DNA of 64,000 bases from Dickeya poaceiphila (GTDB lineage Bacteria > Pseudomonadota > Gammaproteobacteria > Enterobacterales > Enterobacteriaceae). This document shows, one piece after another, positions 34,292 through 44,323 of this stretch. The number at the start of each line of letters is the position of its first letter. The stretch's first letter is position 1. Location: contig NZ_CP042220.2 in assembly GCF_007858975.2 (NCBI RefSeq), positions 124,001 to 188,000 on the forward strand. The letters are read 5' to 3'. The position numbers were made by a program, and so were the translations under genes. The notes beneath the pieces were generated by a model. It ran no database searches, was not told the DNA's origin, and saw only the letters and a program-made list of their open reading frames with translations.

Positions 34292-34625
34292 TCTGTATCA
34301 GCGTCCGAGCCGGGCGTTTTCTGGTATACTTTTCCCTCGTGATTAATGGTGACCGGCGAGGGAAGCGTATTGCCACTGTCTTCGATGCACTCCTTCCTTC
34401 ACTCTTTTTTCGCCAGCCTGCACCCACGCTTCTCCATCTTGATATGAAAAATAAGATGGTGAAAAATGGTGGAACTTGTGCAGTCTGTCACACTCTAAAC
34501 CGGTAGTACGTCCTAAATAGTGTTTAGGCGCAGTAATTTGATTTTTAGGCACAGAAAGTGCAGCAATTACCGATATGCTATCCGATGATGTGCAACGCTA
34601 TGAATGATCATATGAGAGGGGTGGA
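34292..34625 (+). other. ftsX-rpoH intergenic/rpoH promoter region
   Basis: These 334 bases carry the multi-promoter control region of rpoH. A sigma-E-type promoter is clear at 34471-34499. An 8-bp inverted repeat (TTCCCTCG at 34332-34339 with CGAGGGAA at 34357-34364) lies upstream and may be the ftsX 3' hairpin. No gene is present. Sigma-70 promoters and DnaA/CRP sites known in E. coli could not be placed with confidence. Confidence 0.6.
34471..34499 (+). promoter_or_regulatory. sigma-E promoter of rpoH (P3-like)
   Basis: GGAACTT (34471-34477), 16 bases, then TCTAAA (34494-34499) fits the sigma-E consensus GGAACTT-N15-17-TCTGA/TCAAA almost perfectly. E. coli rpoH has such a promoter (P3) for transcription at lethal temperatures. 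The predicted start near 34506 leaves a leader of about 120 bases. Confidence 0.8.
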
Positions 34626-35483
34626 ATGACCAAAGATATGCAAACTTTCGCCTTAGTTCCCCAGGGCAGTCTGGAAGGGTACATCCGTGCCGCCAATGCC
34701 TATCCGATGCTAACAGCGGAGGAAGAGCGGGCGCTGGCTGAACGGCTGCATTATCACGGGGATCTGGACGCCGCTAAGCAGCTGATTCTTTCGCACCTGC
34801 GTTTTGTTATTCATGTTGCCCGTAATTATTCCGGTTATGGTCTGCCGCAGGCGGATCTGATTCAGGAAGGCAACATTGGTCTGATGAAAGCTGTACGCCG
34901 CTTTAACCCGGATGTGGGCGTTCGTCTGGTGTCGTTTGCCGTACACTGGATCAAAGCCGAAATTCACGAGTACGTATTACGCAACTGGCGTATCGTCAAA
35001 GTGGCGACGACCAAGGCGCAGCGCAAACTGTTCTTTAACTTGCGTAAAACCAAGCAGCGCCTGGGCTGGTTTAATCAGGATGAAGTGGAGCTGGTAGCGC
35101 GCGAGCTGGGTGTGACCAGCAAAGATGTGCGTGAAATGGAATCCCGCATGGCGGCTCAGGATATGACGTTTGACCCGTCGCCTGAAGACGATGCTCAGCC
35201 GGGCCAGCCGATGGCGCCGATGTTGTATTTGCAGGACAAATCTTCCGACTTTGCCGATGGCATCGAAGAGGACAACTGGGAAACCCATGCGGCAGACAAG
35301 TTGACCTATGCGCTGGAAGGGCTGGATGAACGTAGCCAGCACATTATTCGTGCCCGTTGGCTGGATGACGACAATAAGTCTACGTTGCAGGAACTGGCGG
35401 ATCATTATGGCGTGTCTGCTGAGCGTGTGCGCCAGCTTGAGAAGAATGCCATGAAGAAACTGCGGGCTGCTATCGAAGCGTAA
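34626..35483 (+). CDS. rpoH: RNA polymerase heat-shock sigma factor RpoH (sigma-32)
   Basis: It directs RNA polymerase to heat-shock promoters. It has 285 residues (E. coli 284). Region 2 runs from about 54 ([20 protein letters not shown]) through [20 protein letters not shown] to [20 protein letters not shown]. The RpoH box [10 protein letters not shown] is at 132-141. Region 4.2 is near the end ([20 protein letters not shown]). In E. coli the start region of the mRNA folds into a thermosensor and the protein is controlled by DnaK and FtsH; the strong similarity of the 5' coding part makes this likely here. Confidence 0.98.
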   Translation: MTKDMQTFALVPQGSLEGYIRAANAYPMLTAEEERALAERLHYHGDLDAAKQLILSHLRFVIHVARNYSGYGLPQADLIQEGNIGLMKAVRRFNPDVGVRLVSFAVHWIKAEIHEYVLRNWRIVKVATTKAQRKLFFNLRKTKQRLGWFNQDEVELVARELGVTSKDVREMESRMAAQDMTFDPSPEDDAQPGQPMAPMLYLQDKSSDFADGIEEDNWETHAADKLTYALEGLDERSQHIIRARWLDDDNKSTLQELADHYGVSAERVRQLEKNAMKKLRAAIEA

Positions 35484-35531
35484 CGTCAGTTCAATTACAC
35501 GTACGTTTCAATTAAGTGTACGCTTTAATGT

Positions 35532-35570
35532 AAACGACCGGGAAAGTTCAGGCTTCCCGGTCGTTTGTTT
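35532..35570. terminator. rpoH/panM bidirectional terminator
   Basis: AACGACCGGGAA (35533-35544) pairs with TTCCCGGTCGTT (35554-35565), flanked by A residues on the left and TGTTTTT on the right. It separates convergent rpoH and panM. Confidence 0.85.
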
Positions 35571-35632
35571 TTATACCCAAGGGTCTTTTATTGCCGTATA
35601 TCCTACGGCGTGCCACTACTTCTCTTCCCTGT

Positions 35633-36052
35633 TCATTTCCCGTTCTGGTTGACGATATATTCCCAGCCGCCGGATACCGGATAGAAACCGCAGGACTTCA
35701 TGAATGTGTCCATCACGGCTTCGCTGACCAGGGAGTGGTCGGCGGCGTCCAGCCACCACTCTTTCACGTCAGGGCAGGCACGCAGCACTTCTTCCACCAG
35801 ATACTTGCCGACGCCATGCCGCCGGGTGGAGGTTCTGACTTGCAGGTCGGTTAATTCTGCGCTGTCACTGTTGGTATCGATTTCGACGATCACGCCTGCC
35901 AGCAGATGACCGTTAAAGCGGGCGACAAACAGGCGGTGATCATGGTTCAGGTCATGCTCCAGTGCGTCGAAATTCTGGTGTGGCCAAATGAAAGCCAGGT
36001 CATGCCTGTCCTGTTCGCTGATTGTGGTGAGGCGTTCAACCGAGAGTCTCAT
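35633..36052 (-). CDS. panM: PanD maturation factor PanM (GNAT fold)
   Basis: PanM (PanZ/YhhK) binds pro-PanD and triggers its self-cleavage to the pyruvoyl aspartate decarboxylase needed for beta-alanine and coenzyme A; with CoA bound it also inhibits PanD. It has 139 residues. The GNAT acyl-CoA site is RVGKYL-like: LQVRTSTRRHGVGKYLVEEV (about 72-91). The N-terminus MRLSVERLTTISEQDRHDLA is family-typical, and the C-terminus extends about ten residues beyond E. coli. AGGAG lies 10 nt before the start. The position beside rpoH and liv is conserved. Confidence 0.93.
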   Translation of the reverse strand: MRLSVERLTTISEQDRHDLAFIWPHQNFDALEHDLNHDHRLFVARFNGHLLAGVIVEIDTNSDSAELTDLQVRTSTRRHGVGKYLVEEVLRACPDVKEWWLDAADHSLVSEAVMDTFMKSCGFYPVSGGWEYIVNQNGK

Positions 36053-36458
36053 ACGCGGATGCTCCTGTTGATTCTTAAGAATATTGTAGCGAGTCTATAG
36101 TAAAACGGGTGGTATAACTTTTCCTGTAACGTTAACAGGGGAAAAGATTTCCCGATCATTAATATTTCGAGCAATCAATTATCTCTTCGTAATAAACCAG
36201 CATAACTGACTACTTACAAATCAAAAACCGGATTTTAAAGGCGGTGTTTTATGCTGTATGCGCCTTGTTTTACTGAGCATTCCAGTTGCTTTACAGGATA
36301 AAACTCCTGTTTAATATTATGAATAATAAAGTCTTATTAAAAATAGTTGCTTATAATGAACCTAACTTGTTGTTACAGATAAAAAAGAAAGTGCGAGTAA
36401 TGACGGTTGATGCCAATAATTATAGCAATATCCAAAAATGACAGATGGGGTAAAACGG
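36053..36458 (+). other. panM-livK intergenic region
   Basis: These 406 bases are AT-rich and carry no convincing gene. They should include the livK promoter; in E. coli liv genes are repressed by Lrp with leucine, and AT-rich curved DNA of this kind would suit it, but no site is distinct. E. coli has a second binding-protein gene (livJ) on the other side of panM; here only one is present. Confidence 0.55.
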
Positions 36459-37571
36459 ATGAAATTAAGCAAAGGTAACGCGTTGCTGATGGGGTGTCTG
36501 GCTGCGGCGATAAGCCATGCGGTGAACGCGGCGGATATCAAAGTCGCTATTGTCGGTGCGATGTCCGGTCCGGTGGCGCAATATGGCGATATGGAATTTA
36601 CCGGGGCGCGTCAGGCTATTGCCGACATTAACGCCAAAGGCGGCGTGAACGGTAACAAACTGGTGGGTGTGGAATTCGATGACGCGTGCGACCCGAAACA
36701 GGCCGTTGCTGTCGCCAACAAGGTGATTAACGAAGGTATTCACTATGTGATTGGTCACCTGTGTTCGTCGTCCACTCAGCCTGCATCTGACATTTACGAA
36801 GATGAAGGCGTGCTGATGATTACACCGGCCGCGACCGCGCCGGACCTGACCACCCGTGGCTACAAGCTGATTATGCGTACCACCGGTCTGGATTCCGATC
36901 AGGGGCCGACCGCCGCGAAATATATTCTGGAGCACGTTAAACCGCAGCGTATCGCCGTGGTGCACGACAAACAGCAGTATGGTGAAGGGCTGGCGCGCGC
37001 CGTGCAGGATAGCCTGAAAAAAGCCAATGCGAATGTGGTGCTGTTCGAAGGGGTGACCGCTGGCGATAAAGACTTCTCTACGCTGGTAGCGCGTCTGAAG
37101 AAAGAAAACGTCGATTTCGTCTACTTTGGCGGTTACTACCCTGAAATGGGGCAGATCTTACGCCAGGCTCGCGCGGCTGGCCTGACGACCAAGTTTATGG
37201 GCCCGGAAGGCGTGGGTAACTCGTCGCTGTCCAACATCGCGGGCGAAGCCTCTCAAGGCATGTTGGTCACCTTGCCTAAGCGTTATGACCAGGTGCCGAC
37301 CAACCAGCCGATCGTTGACGCGCTGAAAGCCAAGAAACTGGATCCGACCGGTCCGTTCGTGTGGACGACCTATGCCGCGTTGCAGTCGCTGAGTACAGCG
37401 ATGCAGCGTACCGGCAGCACCGAGCCTGCCAAGCTGGCCGCTGACCTGAAAGCCAAGTCGGTAGACACGGTGATGGGCCCGCTGAGCTGGGACGAAAAAG
37501 GCGACCTGAAAGGGTTTGAATTTGGCGTATTCGAGTGGCACGCAGACGGTACTTCCTCTCCCGCGAAGTAA
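36459..37571 (+). CDS. livK: branched-chain amino acid ABC transporter, substrate-binding protein (LivK/LivJ)
   Basis: This periplasmic receptor binds leucine or leucine/isoleucine/valine for LivHMGF. Started at [20 protein letters not shown] it has 370 residues with a signal peptide ending VNA before [20 protein letters not shown], the conserved ligand-binding opening. The pair of cysteines expected in Liv proteins is present (DDACDPK and [13 protein letters not shown], about 78 and 106). I name it livK from its place ahead of livH; with no separate livJ the specificity may be broader. A strong hairpin follows before livH. Confidence 0.92.
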   Translation: MKLSKGNALLMGCLAAAISHAVNAADIKVAIVGAMSGPVAQYGDMEFTGARQAIADINAKGGVNGNKLVGVEFDDACDPKQAVAVANKVINEGIHYVIGHLCSSSTQPASDIYEDEGVLMITPAATAPDLTTRGYKLIMRTTGLDSDQGPTAAKYILEHVKPQRIAVVHDKQQYGEGLARAVQDSLKKANANVVLFEGVTAGDKDFSTLVARLKKENVDFVYFGGYYPEMGQILRQARAAGLTTKFMGPEGVGNSSLSNIAGEASQGMLVTLPKRYDQVPTNQPIVDALKAKKLDPTGPFVWTTYAALQSLSTAMQRTGSTEPAKLAADLKAKSVDTVMGPLSWDEKGDLKGFEFGVFEWHADGTSSPAK

Positions 37572-37603
37572 TTGACCGAACCCGTATTACTCCCAATACC
37601 GAT

Positions 37604-37632
37604 GCCCCCTCAGCCGTCAGGCTGCGGGGGCA
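37604..37632 (+). terminator. livK-livH intercistronic hairpin
   Basis: GCCCCCTCAGCC (37604-37615) pairs with GGCTGCGGGGGC (37620-37631) with one mismatch and a GTCA loop. No T-run follows, so it more likely stabilises the livK 3' end or partly stops transcription than ends the operon. Confidence 0.6.
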
Positions 37633-37649
37633 ATGTCTAAGGTTAAGGT

Positions 37650-38576
37650 ATGTCCGAGCAGTTCCTCTATTTTCTTCAGCAGATGTTCAACGGCGTGACG
37701 TTGGGCAGCACTTATGCGCTGATTGCCATTGGCTACACCATGGTTTACGGCATTATCGGCATGATTAACTTCGCCCACGGCGAGGTGTACATGATCGGTA
37801 GTTATGTTTCTTTTATCGTGATTGCCGCCCTGATGATGATGGGCATCGACGCTGGCTGGCTGTTGATTGGCGTCGCGTTTATCGCAGCGGTGGTGATCTC
37901 CAGCGCCTACGGCTGGAGCATCGAGCGTGTGGCCTACAAGCCGGTACGTAGTTCTAAGCGATTGATCGCCCTGATTTCCGCTATCGGTATGTCGATTTTC
38001 CTGCAGAACTACGTCAGCCTGACGCAGGGTTCGCGTGACGTGGCGTTGCCGAGCCTGATCCACGGCCAGTGGGTGTTGGGTGAAAGCAACGGCTTTGCCG
38101 CGACGCTCTCTTCTATGCAGTTGACTATCTGGATTGTCACTTTTCTGGCGATGCTGGCGCTGACGTTGTTCATCCGTTACTCCCGCATGGGGCGCGCCTG
38201 CCGTGCCTGCGCGGAAGACCTGAAAATGGCGAGCCTGCTGGGCATCAGCACGGACCGTGTTATCTCGCTGACCTTCGTCATTGGTGCGGCGATGGCGGCA
38301 GTGGCCGGGGTACTGTTGGGCCAGTTCTATGGCGTGATTAACCCCTATATCGGTTTTATGGCCGGTATGAAAGCGTTTACCGCCGCGGTATTGGGCGGCA
38401 TCGGCAGTATTCCGGGGGCGATGATCGGTGGTCTGATTCTCGGTATTGCCGAGTCGCTGACCTCTGCTTACCTCAGTACCGAATATAAAGATGTGGTGTC
38501 CTTCGCGCTGTTGATCGTGGTGTTGCTGGTGATGCCGACCGGGATTCTGGGTCGTCCGGAGGTGGAGAAGGTATGA
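37650..38576 (+). CDS. livH: branched-chain amino acid ABC transporter permease LivH
   Basis: This inner-membrane permease of the LIV-I importer has 308 residues, the E. coli length. It opens with [20 protein letters not shown] and [20 protein letters not shown], both hallmarks of LivH. The ATPase-contact loop is around [20 protein letters not shown]. Eight or so helices are evident. Its stop overlaps livM by 4 bp. Confidence 0.97.
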   Translation: MSEQFLYFLQQMFNGVTLGSTYALIAIGYTMVYGIIGMINFAHGEVYMIGSYVSFIVIAALMMMGIDAGWLLIGVAFIAAVVISSAYGWSIERVAYKPVRSSKRLIALISAIGMSIFLQNYVSLTQGSRDVALPSLIHGQWVLGESNGFAATLSSMQLTIWIVTFLAMLALTLFIRYSRMGRACRACAEDLKMASLLGISTDRVISLTFVIGAAMAAVAGVLLGQFYGVINPYIGFMAGMKAFTAAVLGGIGSIPGAMIGGLILGIAESLTSAYLSTEYKDVVSFALLIVVLLVMPTGILGRPEVEKV

Positions 38577-39844
38577 AACTGCACACGCTGGTTAATGCCG
38601 TGGTATCGGCGCTGGTACTGCTGGTGCTGGCGACATTCCTGATGGGGATGCAACTGAGTCTGGAGGGAACCCGGCTGGTGGTGCATGGCGCGGAAAAAGT
38701 ACGCTGGATGTGGATTATCGCTGCCTGCGCGCTGGTGTTCCTGTTTCAACTGCTGCGTCCTGCACTGGCGCAAGGGGCTAAAAAAGTCTCCGGTCCCGGT
38801 TTTGTGTTGCCGAGCTTTGACGGCAGTACGCCGCGACAGAAGCTGCTGGCGCTGGCGCTGGTTATCGTCGCCGTTGTCTGGCCGTTCGTGGTGTCGCGCG
38901 GGACGGTGGATATCGCCACGCTGACCATGATTTACATCATTCTTGGCCTTGGCCTGAACGTGGTGGTAGGGTTGTCCGGCCTGCTGGTGCTGGGGTACGG
39001 CGGTTTCTACGCTATCGGCGCGTATACCTATGCGTTGCTGAGCCACTACTATGGCCTTGGTTTCTGGCAATGTCTGCCGCTGGCGGGTCTGACGGCGGCG
39101 CTGTCCGGTTTCCTGCTGGGGTTCCCGGTGTTGCGGTTGCGCGGCGACTATCTGGCGATTGTCACCCTTGGGTTTGGGGAAATCGTGCGTATTCTGCTGC
39201 TGAATAACACCGGTTTTACTGGCGGACCGAACGGCATTAGCCAGATTCCGAAGCCGACGTTCTTCGGTCTGGAGTTTAACCGTAATCCGCAAGGCGGTTG
39301 GGATACTTTCCATCACTTCTTTGGCCTGCGCTACGACCCCAGCGATCGCATCATTTTCCTGTACATGGTGGCGCTGTTGCTGGTGGTGTTGACGCTGTTC
39401 GTCATCAACCGTTTGCTGCGTATGCCATTGGGCCGTGCCTGGGAAGCGCTGCGTGAAGACGAAATTGCCTGTCGTTCGCTGGGCCTTAGCCCAACCAAAA
39501 TCAAACTGACCGCGTTTACCATCAGCGCCGCATTTGCCGGTTTCGCGGGTACGTTGTTTGCTGCCCGTCAGGGGTTCGTCAGCCCGGAATCCTTCACATT
39601 TGTAGAGTCGGCGTTTGTGCTGGCTATCGTGGTGCTGGGCGGAATGGGTTCGCAGTTTGCGGTAATTCTGGCGGCCATTCTGCTGGTGGTATCGCGTGAG
39701 TTGATGCGTGACCTGAATGAATACAGCATGTTGGTGCTGGGTGCCCTGATGGTATTGATGATGATTTGGCGACCACAGGGGTTGTTACCGATGAAGCGTC
39801 CGCAGATAACGCTACAGGTTGAGAAGAAGGAAGAGCAGGCATGA
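38573..39844 (+). CDS. livM: branched-chain amino acid ABC transporter permease LivM
   Basis: This is the second permease of the LIV-I importer, 423 residues. The N-terminal extension with two or three helices (to about 115) is typical of enterobacterial LivM. The core begins with [20 protein letters not shown] and contains [20 protein letters not shown]. The coupling segment is [20 protein letters not shown] (about 295-314). It overlaps livH and livG by 4 bp each. Confidence 0.96.
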   Translation: MKLHTLVNAVVSALVLLVLATFLMGMQLSLEGTRLVVHGAEKVRWMWIIAACALVFLFQLLRPALAQGAKKVSGPGFVLPSFDGSTPRQKLLALALVIVAVVWPFVVSRGTVDIATLTMIYIILGLGLNVVVGLSGLLVLGYGGFYAIGAYTYALLSHYYGLGFWQCLPLAGLTAALSGFLLGFPVLRLRGDYLAIVTLGFGEIVRILLLNNTGFTGGPNGISQIPKPTFFGLEFNRNPQGGWDTFHHFFGLRYDPSDRIIFLYMVALLLVVLTLFVINRLLRMPLGRAWEALREDEIACRSLGLSPTKIKLTAFTISAAFAGFAGTLFAARQGFVSPESFTFVESAFVLAIVVLGGMGSQFAVILAAILLVVSRELMRDLNEYSMLVLGALMVLMMIWRPQGLLPMKRPQITLQVEKKEEQA

Positions 39845-40611
39845 GCACGCAGCCATTATTGTCGGTCCGGGGCCTGATGATGCGCTTCGGCGGCCTGCTG
39901 GCGGTCAACAACGTCGAGCTGGATTTGCATCAGGGCGAAATAGTATCGCTGATCGGTCCCAACGGTGCCGGTAAAACCACGGTATTCAACTGCCTGACGG
40001 GTTTCTATCGCCCGACCGGCGGCACCATTGTGCTGCGGGACCAGCATCTGGAAGGTCTGCCGGGACAGCAAATCGCCCGTATGGGGGTGGTGCGTACTTT
40101 CCAGCATGTGCGCTTGTTTCGTGAGATGACGGTGATTGAGAACCTGCTGGTTGCTCAGCATCAGCACCTCAAAAGCGGGGTGTTCGCCGGTCTGTTAAAA
40201 ACGCCGTCATTTCGCCGTGCCGAAGCCGATGCTCAGCAGCGCGCCGCTGTCTGGTTGGAGCGCGTCGGTTTGCTCGACCTGGCGAACCGTCAGGCGGGAA
40301 ATCTGGCGTATGGTCAGCAGCGCAGGTTGGAGATAGCACGCTGTATGGTGACTCGCCCGGAATTGCTGATGCTGGATGAACCCGCCGCCGGCCTGAACCC
40401 GAAAGAGACGGAAGAGCTTAACGAGCTGATTATCGACCTGCGCGGCAACCATCAGGTTTCCGTGCTGTTGATTGAGCATGATATGAAGCTGGTGATGGGG
40501 ATTTCTGACCGGATTTACGTGGTGAATCAGGGCACGCCGCTGGCGAACGGCACTCCGGCTGAAATTCGTAACAACCCGGATGTTATCCGTGCGTATCTGG
40601 GTGAAGGATAA
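39841..40611 (+). CDS. livG: branched-chain amino acid ABC transporter ATP-binding protein LivG
   Basis: This ATPase of LIV-I has 256 residues. Walker A is GPNGAGKTT (about 38-46). The family region [20 protein letters not shown] follows, then the modified signature [15 protein letters not shown], Walker [14 protein letters not shown] and H-loop [11 protein letters not shown]. It pairs with LivF encoded 6 bp downstream. Confidence 0.97.
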   Translation: MSTQPLLSVRGLMMRFGGLLAVNNVELDLHQGEIVSLIGPNGAGKTTVFNCLTGFYRPTGGTIVLRDQHLEGLPGQQIARMGVVRTFQHVRLFREMTVIENLLVAQHQHLKSGVFAGLLKTPSFRRAEADAQQRAAVWLERVGLLDLANRQAGNLAYGQQRRLEIARCMVTRPELLMLDEPAAGLNPKETEELNELIIDLRGNHQVSVLLIEHDMKLVMGISDRIYVVNQGTPLANGTPAEIRNNPDVIRAYLGEG

Positions 40612-40617
40612 AACGTT

Positions 40618-41319
40618 ATGTTGTCATTGAATCAGGTTTCTGCGCACTACGGCAAAATTCAGGCGCTGCATCAGGTTAGCCTGCATATCAATCAGGGTGA
40701 AATCGTGACGCTGATTGGCGCCAACGGTGCGGGTAAAACCACCCTGCTAGGCACACTGTGCGGCGAGCCGCGCGCCTCGCAAGGGTCGATCATTTTCGAC
40801 GGCAAGGACATTACCGACTGGCAGACGGCGCGCATCATGCGCGAAGCTATCGCCATCGTGCCGGAAGGTCGTCGGGTATTTTCCCGCATGACGGTGGAAG
40901 AGAATCTGGCGATGGGCGGGTTCTTCGCCAGCCGCGAACAGTATCAGGAGCGCATTGCGCGTGTATATGACCTGTTCCCGCGGTTGTATGAGCGCCGTGC
41001 CCAGCGTGCCGGCACCATGTCTGGTGGTGAACAGCAAATGCTGGCGATTGGTCGCGCGTTGATGAGCCAGCCGCGTTTGTTGTTGCTGGACGAACCGTCG
41101 CTGGGGCTGGCGCCGATCATCATTTTGCAAATTTTCGACACCATCCAGCAGTTGCGCGAAGAAGGCATGACCATCTTTCTGGTGGAGCAGAATGCCAATC
41201 AGGCGCTGCGCCTGGCGGATCGCGGTTACGTGCTGGAAAACGGTCGCGTAGTGCTGGAAGACAGCGGTGAGGCTTTGTTAGCTAACGAAGCCGTGCGTTC
41301 TGCCTACCTTGGCGGTTAA
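40618..41319 (+). CDS. livF: branched-chain amino acid ABC transporter ATP-binding protein LivF
   Basis: This is the second ATPase of LIV-I, 233 residues. Walker A is GANGAGKTT (about 35-43), signature MSGGEQQMLAIGRAL, Walker B LLLLDEPSLGLAP and H-loop FLVEQNANQAL. It is the last gene of the operon, with a terminator 8 bp after the stop. In E. coli the next gene is ugpB; here 14.8 kb lie in between. Confidence 0.97.
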   Translation: MLSLNQVSAHYGKIQALHQVSLHINQGEIVTLIGANGAGKTTLLGTLCGEPRASQGSIIFDGKDITDWQTARIMREAIAIVPEGRRVFSRMTVEENLAMGGFFASREQYQERIARVYDLFPRLYERRAQRAGTMSGGEQQMLAIGRALMSQPRLLLLDEPSLGLAPIIILQIFDTIQQLREEGMTIFLVEQNANQALRLADRGYVLENGRVVLEDSGEALLANEAVRSAYLGG

Positions 41320-41327
41320 ACTCTTTC

Positions 41328-41354
41328 CGGGCCGGATTCCACCGGCCCGTTTTT
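41328..41354 (+). terminator. liv operon terminator
   Basis: CGGGCCGG (41328-41335) pairs with CCGGCCCG (41342-41349) around ATTCCA, followed by five T residues (41350-41354). Confidence 0.9.
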
Positions 41355-41389
41355 CTATCATCCTTTCAAAAAAATAAGTGAGATTCGAG

Positions 41390-42574
41390 ATGTCAACGGA
41401 TGGGTTACTGGCGCAGCGCATGGCGCGCCTGAAAAGCTCCGCGATTCGTGAATTGCTCAAGCACAGCAAAATGGACGGCGTGATTTCGTTGGCGGGCGGC
41501 ATTCCTTCTGATGCGTTGTTTGATTTCCAGGGCCTGAATGAAGCAACCCAACGGGCGATTACTGAGCAGCCGAAATCGGCGTTTCAGTATGGCCTGACCG
41601 AAGGCAGCCCGCTGCTGCGCGAGCGCATCGCTGAGCTGTGCGCCCTGCGTGGCGTGCACGCGCAGGCGCAGGATATTGTGGTCACCGCTGGTTCCCAGCA
41701 GGCGCTGGATCTGGTGATGCGCGCCACCGCCAATCCGCAGGATATTTTTGTGGTGGAGCGCCCGACTTATCTGGCGGCGTTGCAAACGCTGCAACTGGCG
41801 GAAGCGCAGGTGATGTCGGTATCGTCCGACGAAAACGGCATGGTGGTGGATGAACTGGCCGCTCTGTTGGAAACCACGCGCATCAAGGGTGTCTATCTGG
41901 TGCCGAACTTCGGCAACCCTAGCGGTGTGACCCTGAGCGACGCGCGTCGCCGCCAACTGGTAGCGCTGGCTGCCCGCCACGATTTCCTGATTGTAGAAGA
42001 CGACCCGTATGGCGAGTTGCGTTTCACCGAGGAACGCCATGCCACTATTTACCAGTTGGCGAAAGAAGCCGGTCATGCCGACCGCGTGGTCTATACCTCG
42101 TCGTTTTCCAAAATTCTGGCACCGGGGCTGCGTTTAGGCTGGGCGATTCTGCCGGAATGGTTGCTGCATAACGTGGCGATCATCAAACAGGCTGCCGACC
42201 TGCACGCCAGTTCGTTGTCGCAGACTATCGTGGAATACTATCTGGGAAGTGGGCGCTTGCCGGCGCAGATTGACAAAATCCGTCAGGCTTACCGCCAGAA
42301 AGGCGAACTCTTGTCTGAATTGATGGAACGTGAACTGGGCGATGTCATCAGCTTCAATCAGCCGAAAGGCGGCATGTTCTTGTGGGCGCGTTTTCGTCAG
42401 CCGTTTGATACCACCGCCTGGCTGCAGAAAACACTGGCGCAGGGCGTGGTGTTCGTGCCCGGCGAGTTCTTCTTTGCCGATAAGCCGGACCAGTCAACGC
42501 TGCGCTTGTCGTTCGCTACCGCGACCGAAGAGCAGATGCATGAAGCGGTGGCGCGCCTGCGCCGTGCGCTGTAA
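41390..42574 (+). CDS. PLP-dependent aminotransferase (class I/II, LysN/2-aminoadipate type)
   Basis: This fold-type I aminotransferase has 394 residues, similar to MocR-type catalytic domains and to 2-aminoadipate/aromatic aminotransferases, but without the HTH. The N-terminal part VISLAGGIPSDALFD and the block QYGLTEGSPLLRERIAEL are typical. NFGNPSGV precedes LIVEDDPYGELRF, which binds the pyridine ring. The Schiff-base lysine is Lys241 in SSFSKILAPGLRLGW, and the substrate carboxylate Arg is probably in LRLSFATATEE. I chose the fifth codon of the open frame (MSTDGLLAQR). Beside a branched-chain amino acid importer it may transaminate imported amino acids; the substrate is unknown. Confidence 0.88.
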   Translation: MSTDGLLAQRMARLKSSAIRELLKHSKMDGVISLAGGIPSDALFDFQGLNEATQRAITEQPKSAFQYGLTEGSPLLRERIAELCALRGVHAQAQDIVVTAGSQQALDLVMRATANPQDIFVVERPTYLAALQTLQLAEAQVMSVSSDENGMVVDELAALLETTRIKGVYLVPNFGNPSGVTLSDARRRQLVALAARHDFLIVEDDPYGELRFTEERHATIYQLAKEAGHADRVVYTSSFSKILAPGLRLGWAILPEWLLHNVAIIKQAADLHASSLSQTIVEYYLGSGRLPAQIDKIRQAYRQKGELLSELMERELGDVISFNQPKGGMFLWARFRQPFDTTAWLQKTLAQGVVFVPGEFFFADKPDQSTLRLSFATATEEQMHEAVARLRRAL

Positions 42575-42640
42575 CCGGTATCATGCTTTCTGTGCCGCGT
42601 GCGCTTCATATCTGGCGGATGAGGCAGAGGGGATAAAAAC

Positions 42641-42677
42641 CCCAGGGTGAAGACAGTGGTTTCACCCTGGGTATTTT
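42641..42677. terminator. bidirectional terminator aminotransferase/MCP1
   Basis: CCCAGGGTGAA (42641-42651) pairs with TTCACCCTGGG (42661-42671), with AAAAA on the left and TATTTT on the right. It ends both convergent genes. Confidence 0.85.
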
Positions 42678-42682
42678 ATCAA

Positions 42683-44323
42683 TCAATGTATAACCAGATT
42701 GTGTCCCATGGGAACATCGGCAATGTGGGCCGGGTCGTTCATATCCAGTCGTCTGCGTGAAATAGTTTCCTCCACCACAAACACTTTGATCACGTCCACC
42801 AGATGGGCGGCCTGATGGCTCAGGCTATCGGTCGCAGTGGCCGATTCTTCCACCAGCGCCGCATTCTGATGCGTGACCTGATCCAATTGCGCTACTGCCG
42901 TGTTGATTTGTGAGATCCCCAGTTGTTGTTCGCTGGTAGAGATGCCGATTTCACTGATCAGTTCGGCAACCTGTTTGGTCTGTTGCAAGATATCGCTCAT
43001 GGTGCTGCCTGCATTGGTGACCAGATCAGCTCCTGTTTCGATTTTTTGTACGCTTTCTGTAATCAGGGTTTTAATGTCGTGTGCTGCACTGGCAGCGTGC
43101 TGTGCCAGCGAGCGTACTTCACTGGCGACCACGGCAAACCCCTTCCCTTCTTCCCCGGCGCGGGCGGCTTCTACTCCGGCGTTGAGCGCCAGAATATTAG
43201 TTTGAAAAGCAATGCTGTCGATTAACTGGATAATATCAACAATCTTTTGCGAGCTATTGCTGATATCGTTCATCACATGAATCACATTGCTGACCACATC
43301 GTTAGCTTTGTGGGCTGTGCTGTTGGCATTGCTAGCCAGTTCCGTAACGTGGTGGACAATTTCCACATTATGACTGACCGCGTTGCTGATTTGCTCCATG
43401 GATGCCGCAGTCTGTTGCAGGCTGGCGGCCTGCTCTTCGGTACGCTGGCTGAGATCGTTGGTACCGCTGGCTATCTCGCTGGCGCCCATCGCAATCGAAT
43501 AGCTGCTTTGGCGAACCTGATCGACGATGTGACTTAAACTGTTGCGCATCACCTCAAGGGCCGCCAGTAAGCTGTGATTATCGTTTTCCCGTAGCGGTAT
43601 CGTCAGCGCCAGATTACCTTGTGCGATTTGCTGGGCAATATAGGTGGCTTCAGCCGGTTCTCCTCCGAGCGTTCCTTTGACGTGATGGGTAATCACCCAG
43701 GAGATAAGCGCACCGATCATCATGGCCCCGATAGCCAGAGTAAACATCGTATTACCGGCATTGTCTGCCTGAGCTTCCGCAACGGATGCCAGATCGTTGG
43801 TGGCATTTTTCTGGTAGGTGACGATGTCATCAATAGCCGCAATCAACTTGTCTTGCGCGGGCTGCATCTCGTTGAGGATGGTATTCCGGGCTTCTTCATT
43901 GCGATTGGCCTGCGCCAGTGCAATGGCCTTACTCAGTGCGGCGACTGCCTCTGGTCGGGCATTGGCCAGGTTATTGATAAACTGTTGGCCGCTCGCATCA
44001 CTGGTCATGGATTTTAATTTAGTGATGATAGCGGCATTTTTTTCCACAGTTTCATCAATTTTCTTTTTCTCCAGACTCATTTTGGTGACATCGGTGAGCA
44101 TAACCATATTTCGCACGGAATTGGTTATGACGATCATATTATCCTTATAGGATTGTATGAGCAGTAATTTAACGATGCGGTTTTGGGAAAGTGTTTTAAT
44201 ATCTGAACTTAATTCTCGTAGCTGTGTTTTACCGAATGTAGCGACTAAAAATCCGATAATAATGACGACAGCAAAACCTGCGCCAATCATCGTATTGAGT
44301 TTCATGTTTTTTAATCTGTTCAT
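42683..44323 (-). CDS. methyl-accepting chemotaxis protein (MCP1, no C-terminal tether)
   Basis: This transmembrane chemoreceptor has 546 residues. The start at [20 protein letters not shown] is chosen because all six paralogues begin this way; the frame is open 32 codons upstream. TM1 covers about 12-32, the periplasmic four-helix-bundle-like ligand domain about 35-190, TM2 about 192-212, then HAMP with [20 protein letters not shown]. The signalling hairpin tip is [20 protein letters not shown], with [20 protein letters not shown]. The tip differs from its five neighbours (Gly for Ala, EEGK for EQGR). The C-terminus ends HNLVIH without a CheR/CheB-binding pentapeptide. The ligand is unknown. 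Confidence 0.93.
   Translation of the reverse strand: MNRLKNMKLNTMIGAGFAVVIIIGFLVATFGKTQLRELSSDIKTLSQNRIVKLLLIQSYKDNMIVITNSVRNMVMLTDVTKMSLEKKKIDETVEKNAAIITKLKSMTSDASGQQFINNLANARPEAVAALSKAIALAQANRNEEARNTILNEMQPAQDKLIAAIDDIVTYQKNATNDLASVAEAQADNAGNTMFTLAIGAMMIGALISWVITHHVKGTLGGEPAEATYIAQQIAQGNLALTIPLRENDNHSLLAALEVMRNSLSHIVDQVRQSSYSIAMGASEIASGTNDLSQRTEEQAASLQQTAASMEQISNAVSHNVEIVHHVTELASNANSTAHKANDVVSNVIHVMNDISNSSQKIVDIIQLIDSIAFQTNILALNAGVEAARAGEEGKGFAVVASEVRSLAQHAASAAHDIKTLITESVQKIETGADLVTNAGSTMSDILQQTKQVAELISEIGISTSEQQLGISQINTAVAQLDQVTHQNAALVEESATATDSLSHQAAHLVDVIKVFVVEETISRRRLDMNDPAHIADVPMGHNLVIH

Noticed and set aside
36053..36458. A livJ remnant or gene between panM and livK
   Set aside because: Only short AT-rich frames are present, with none of the LivJ sequence.
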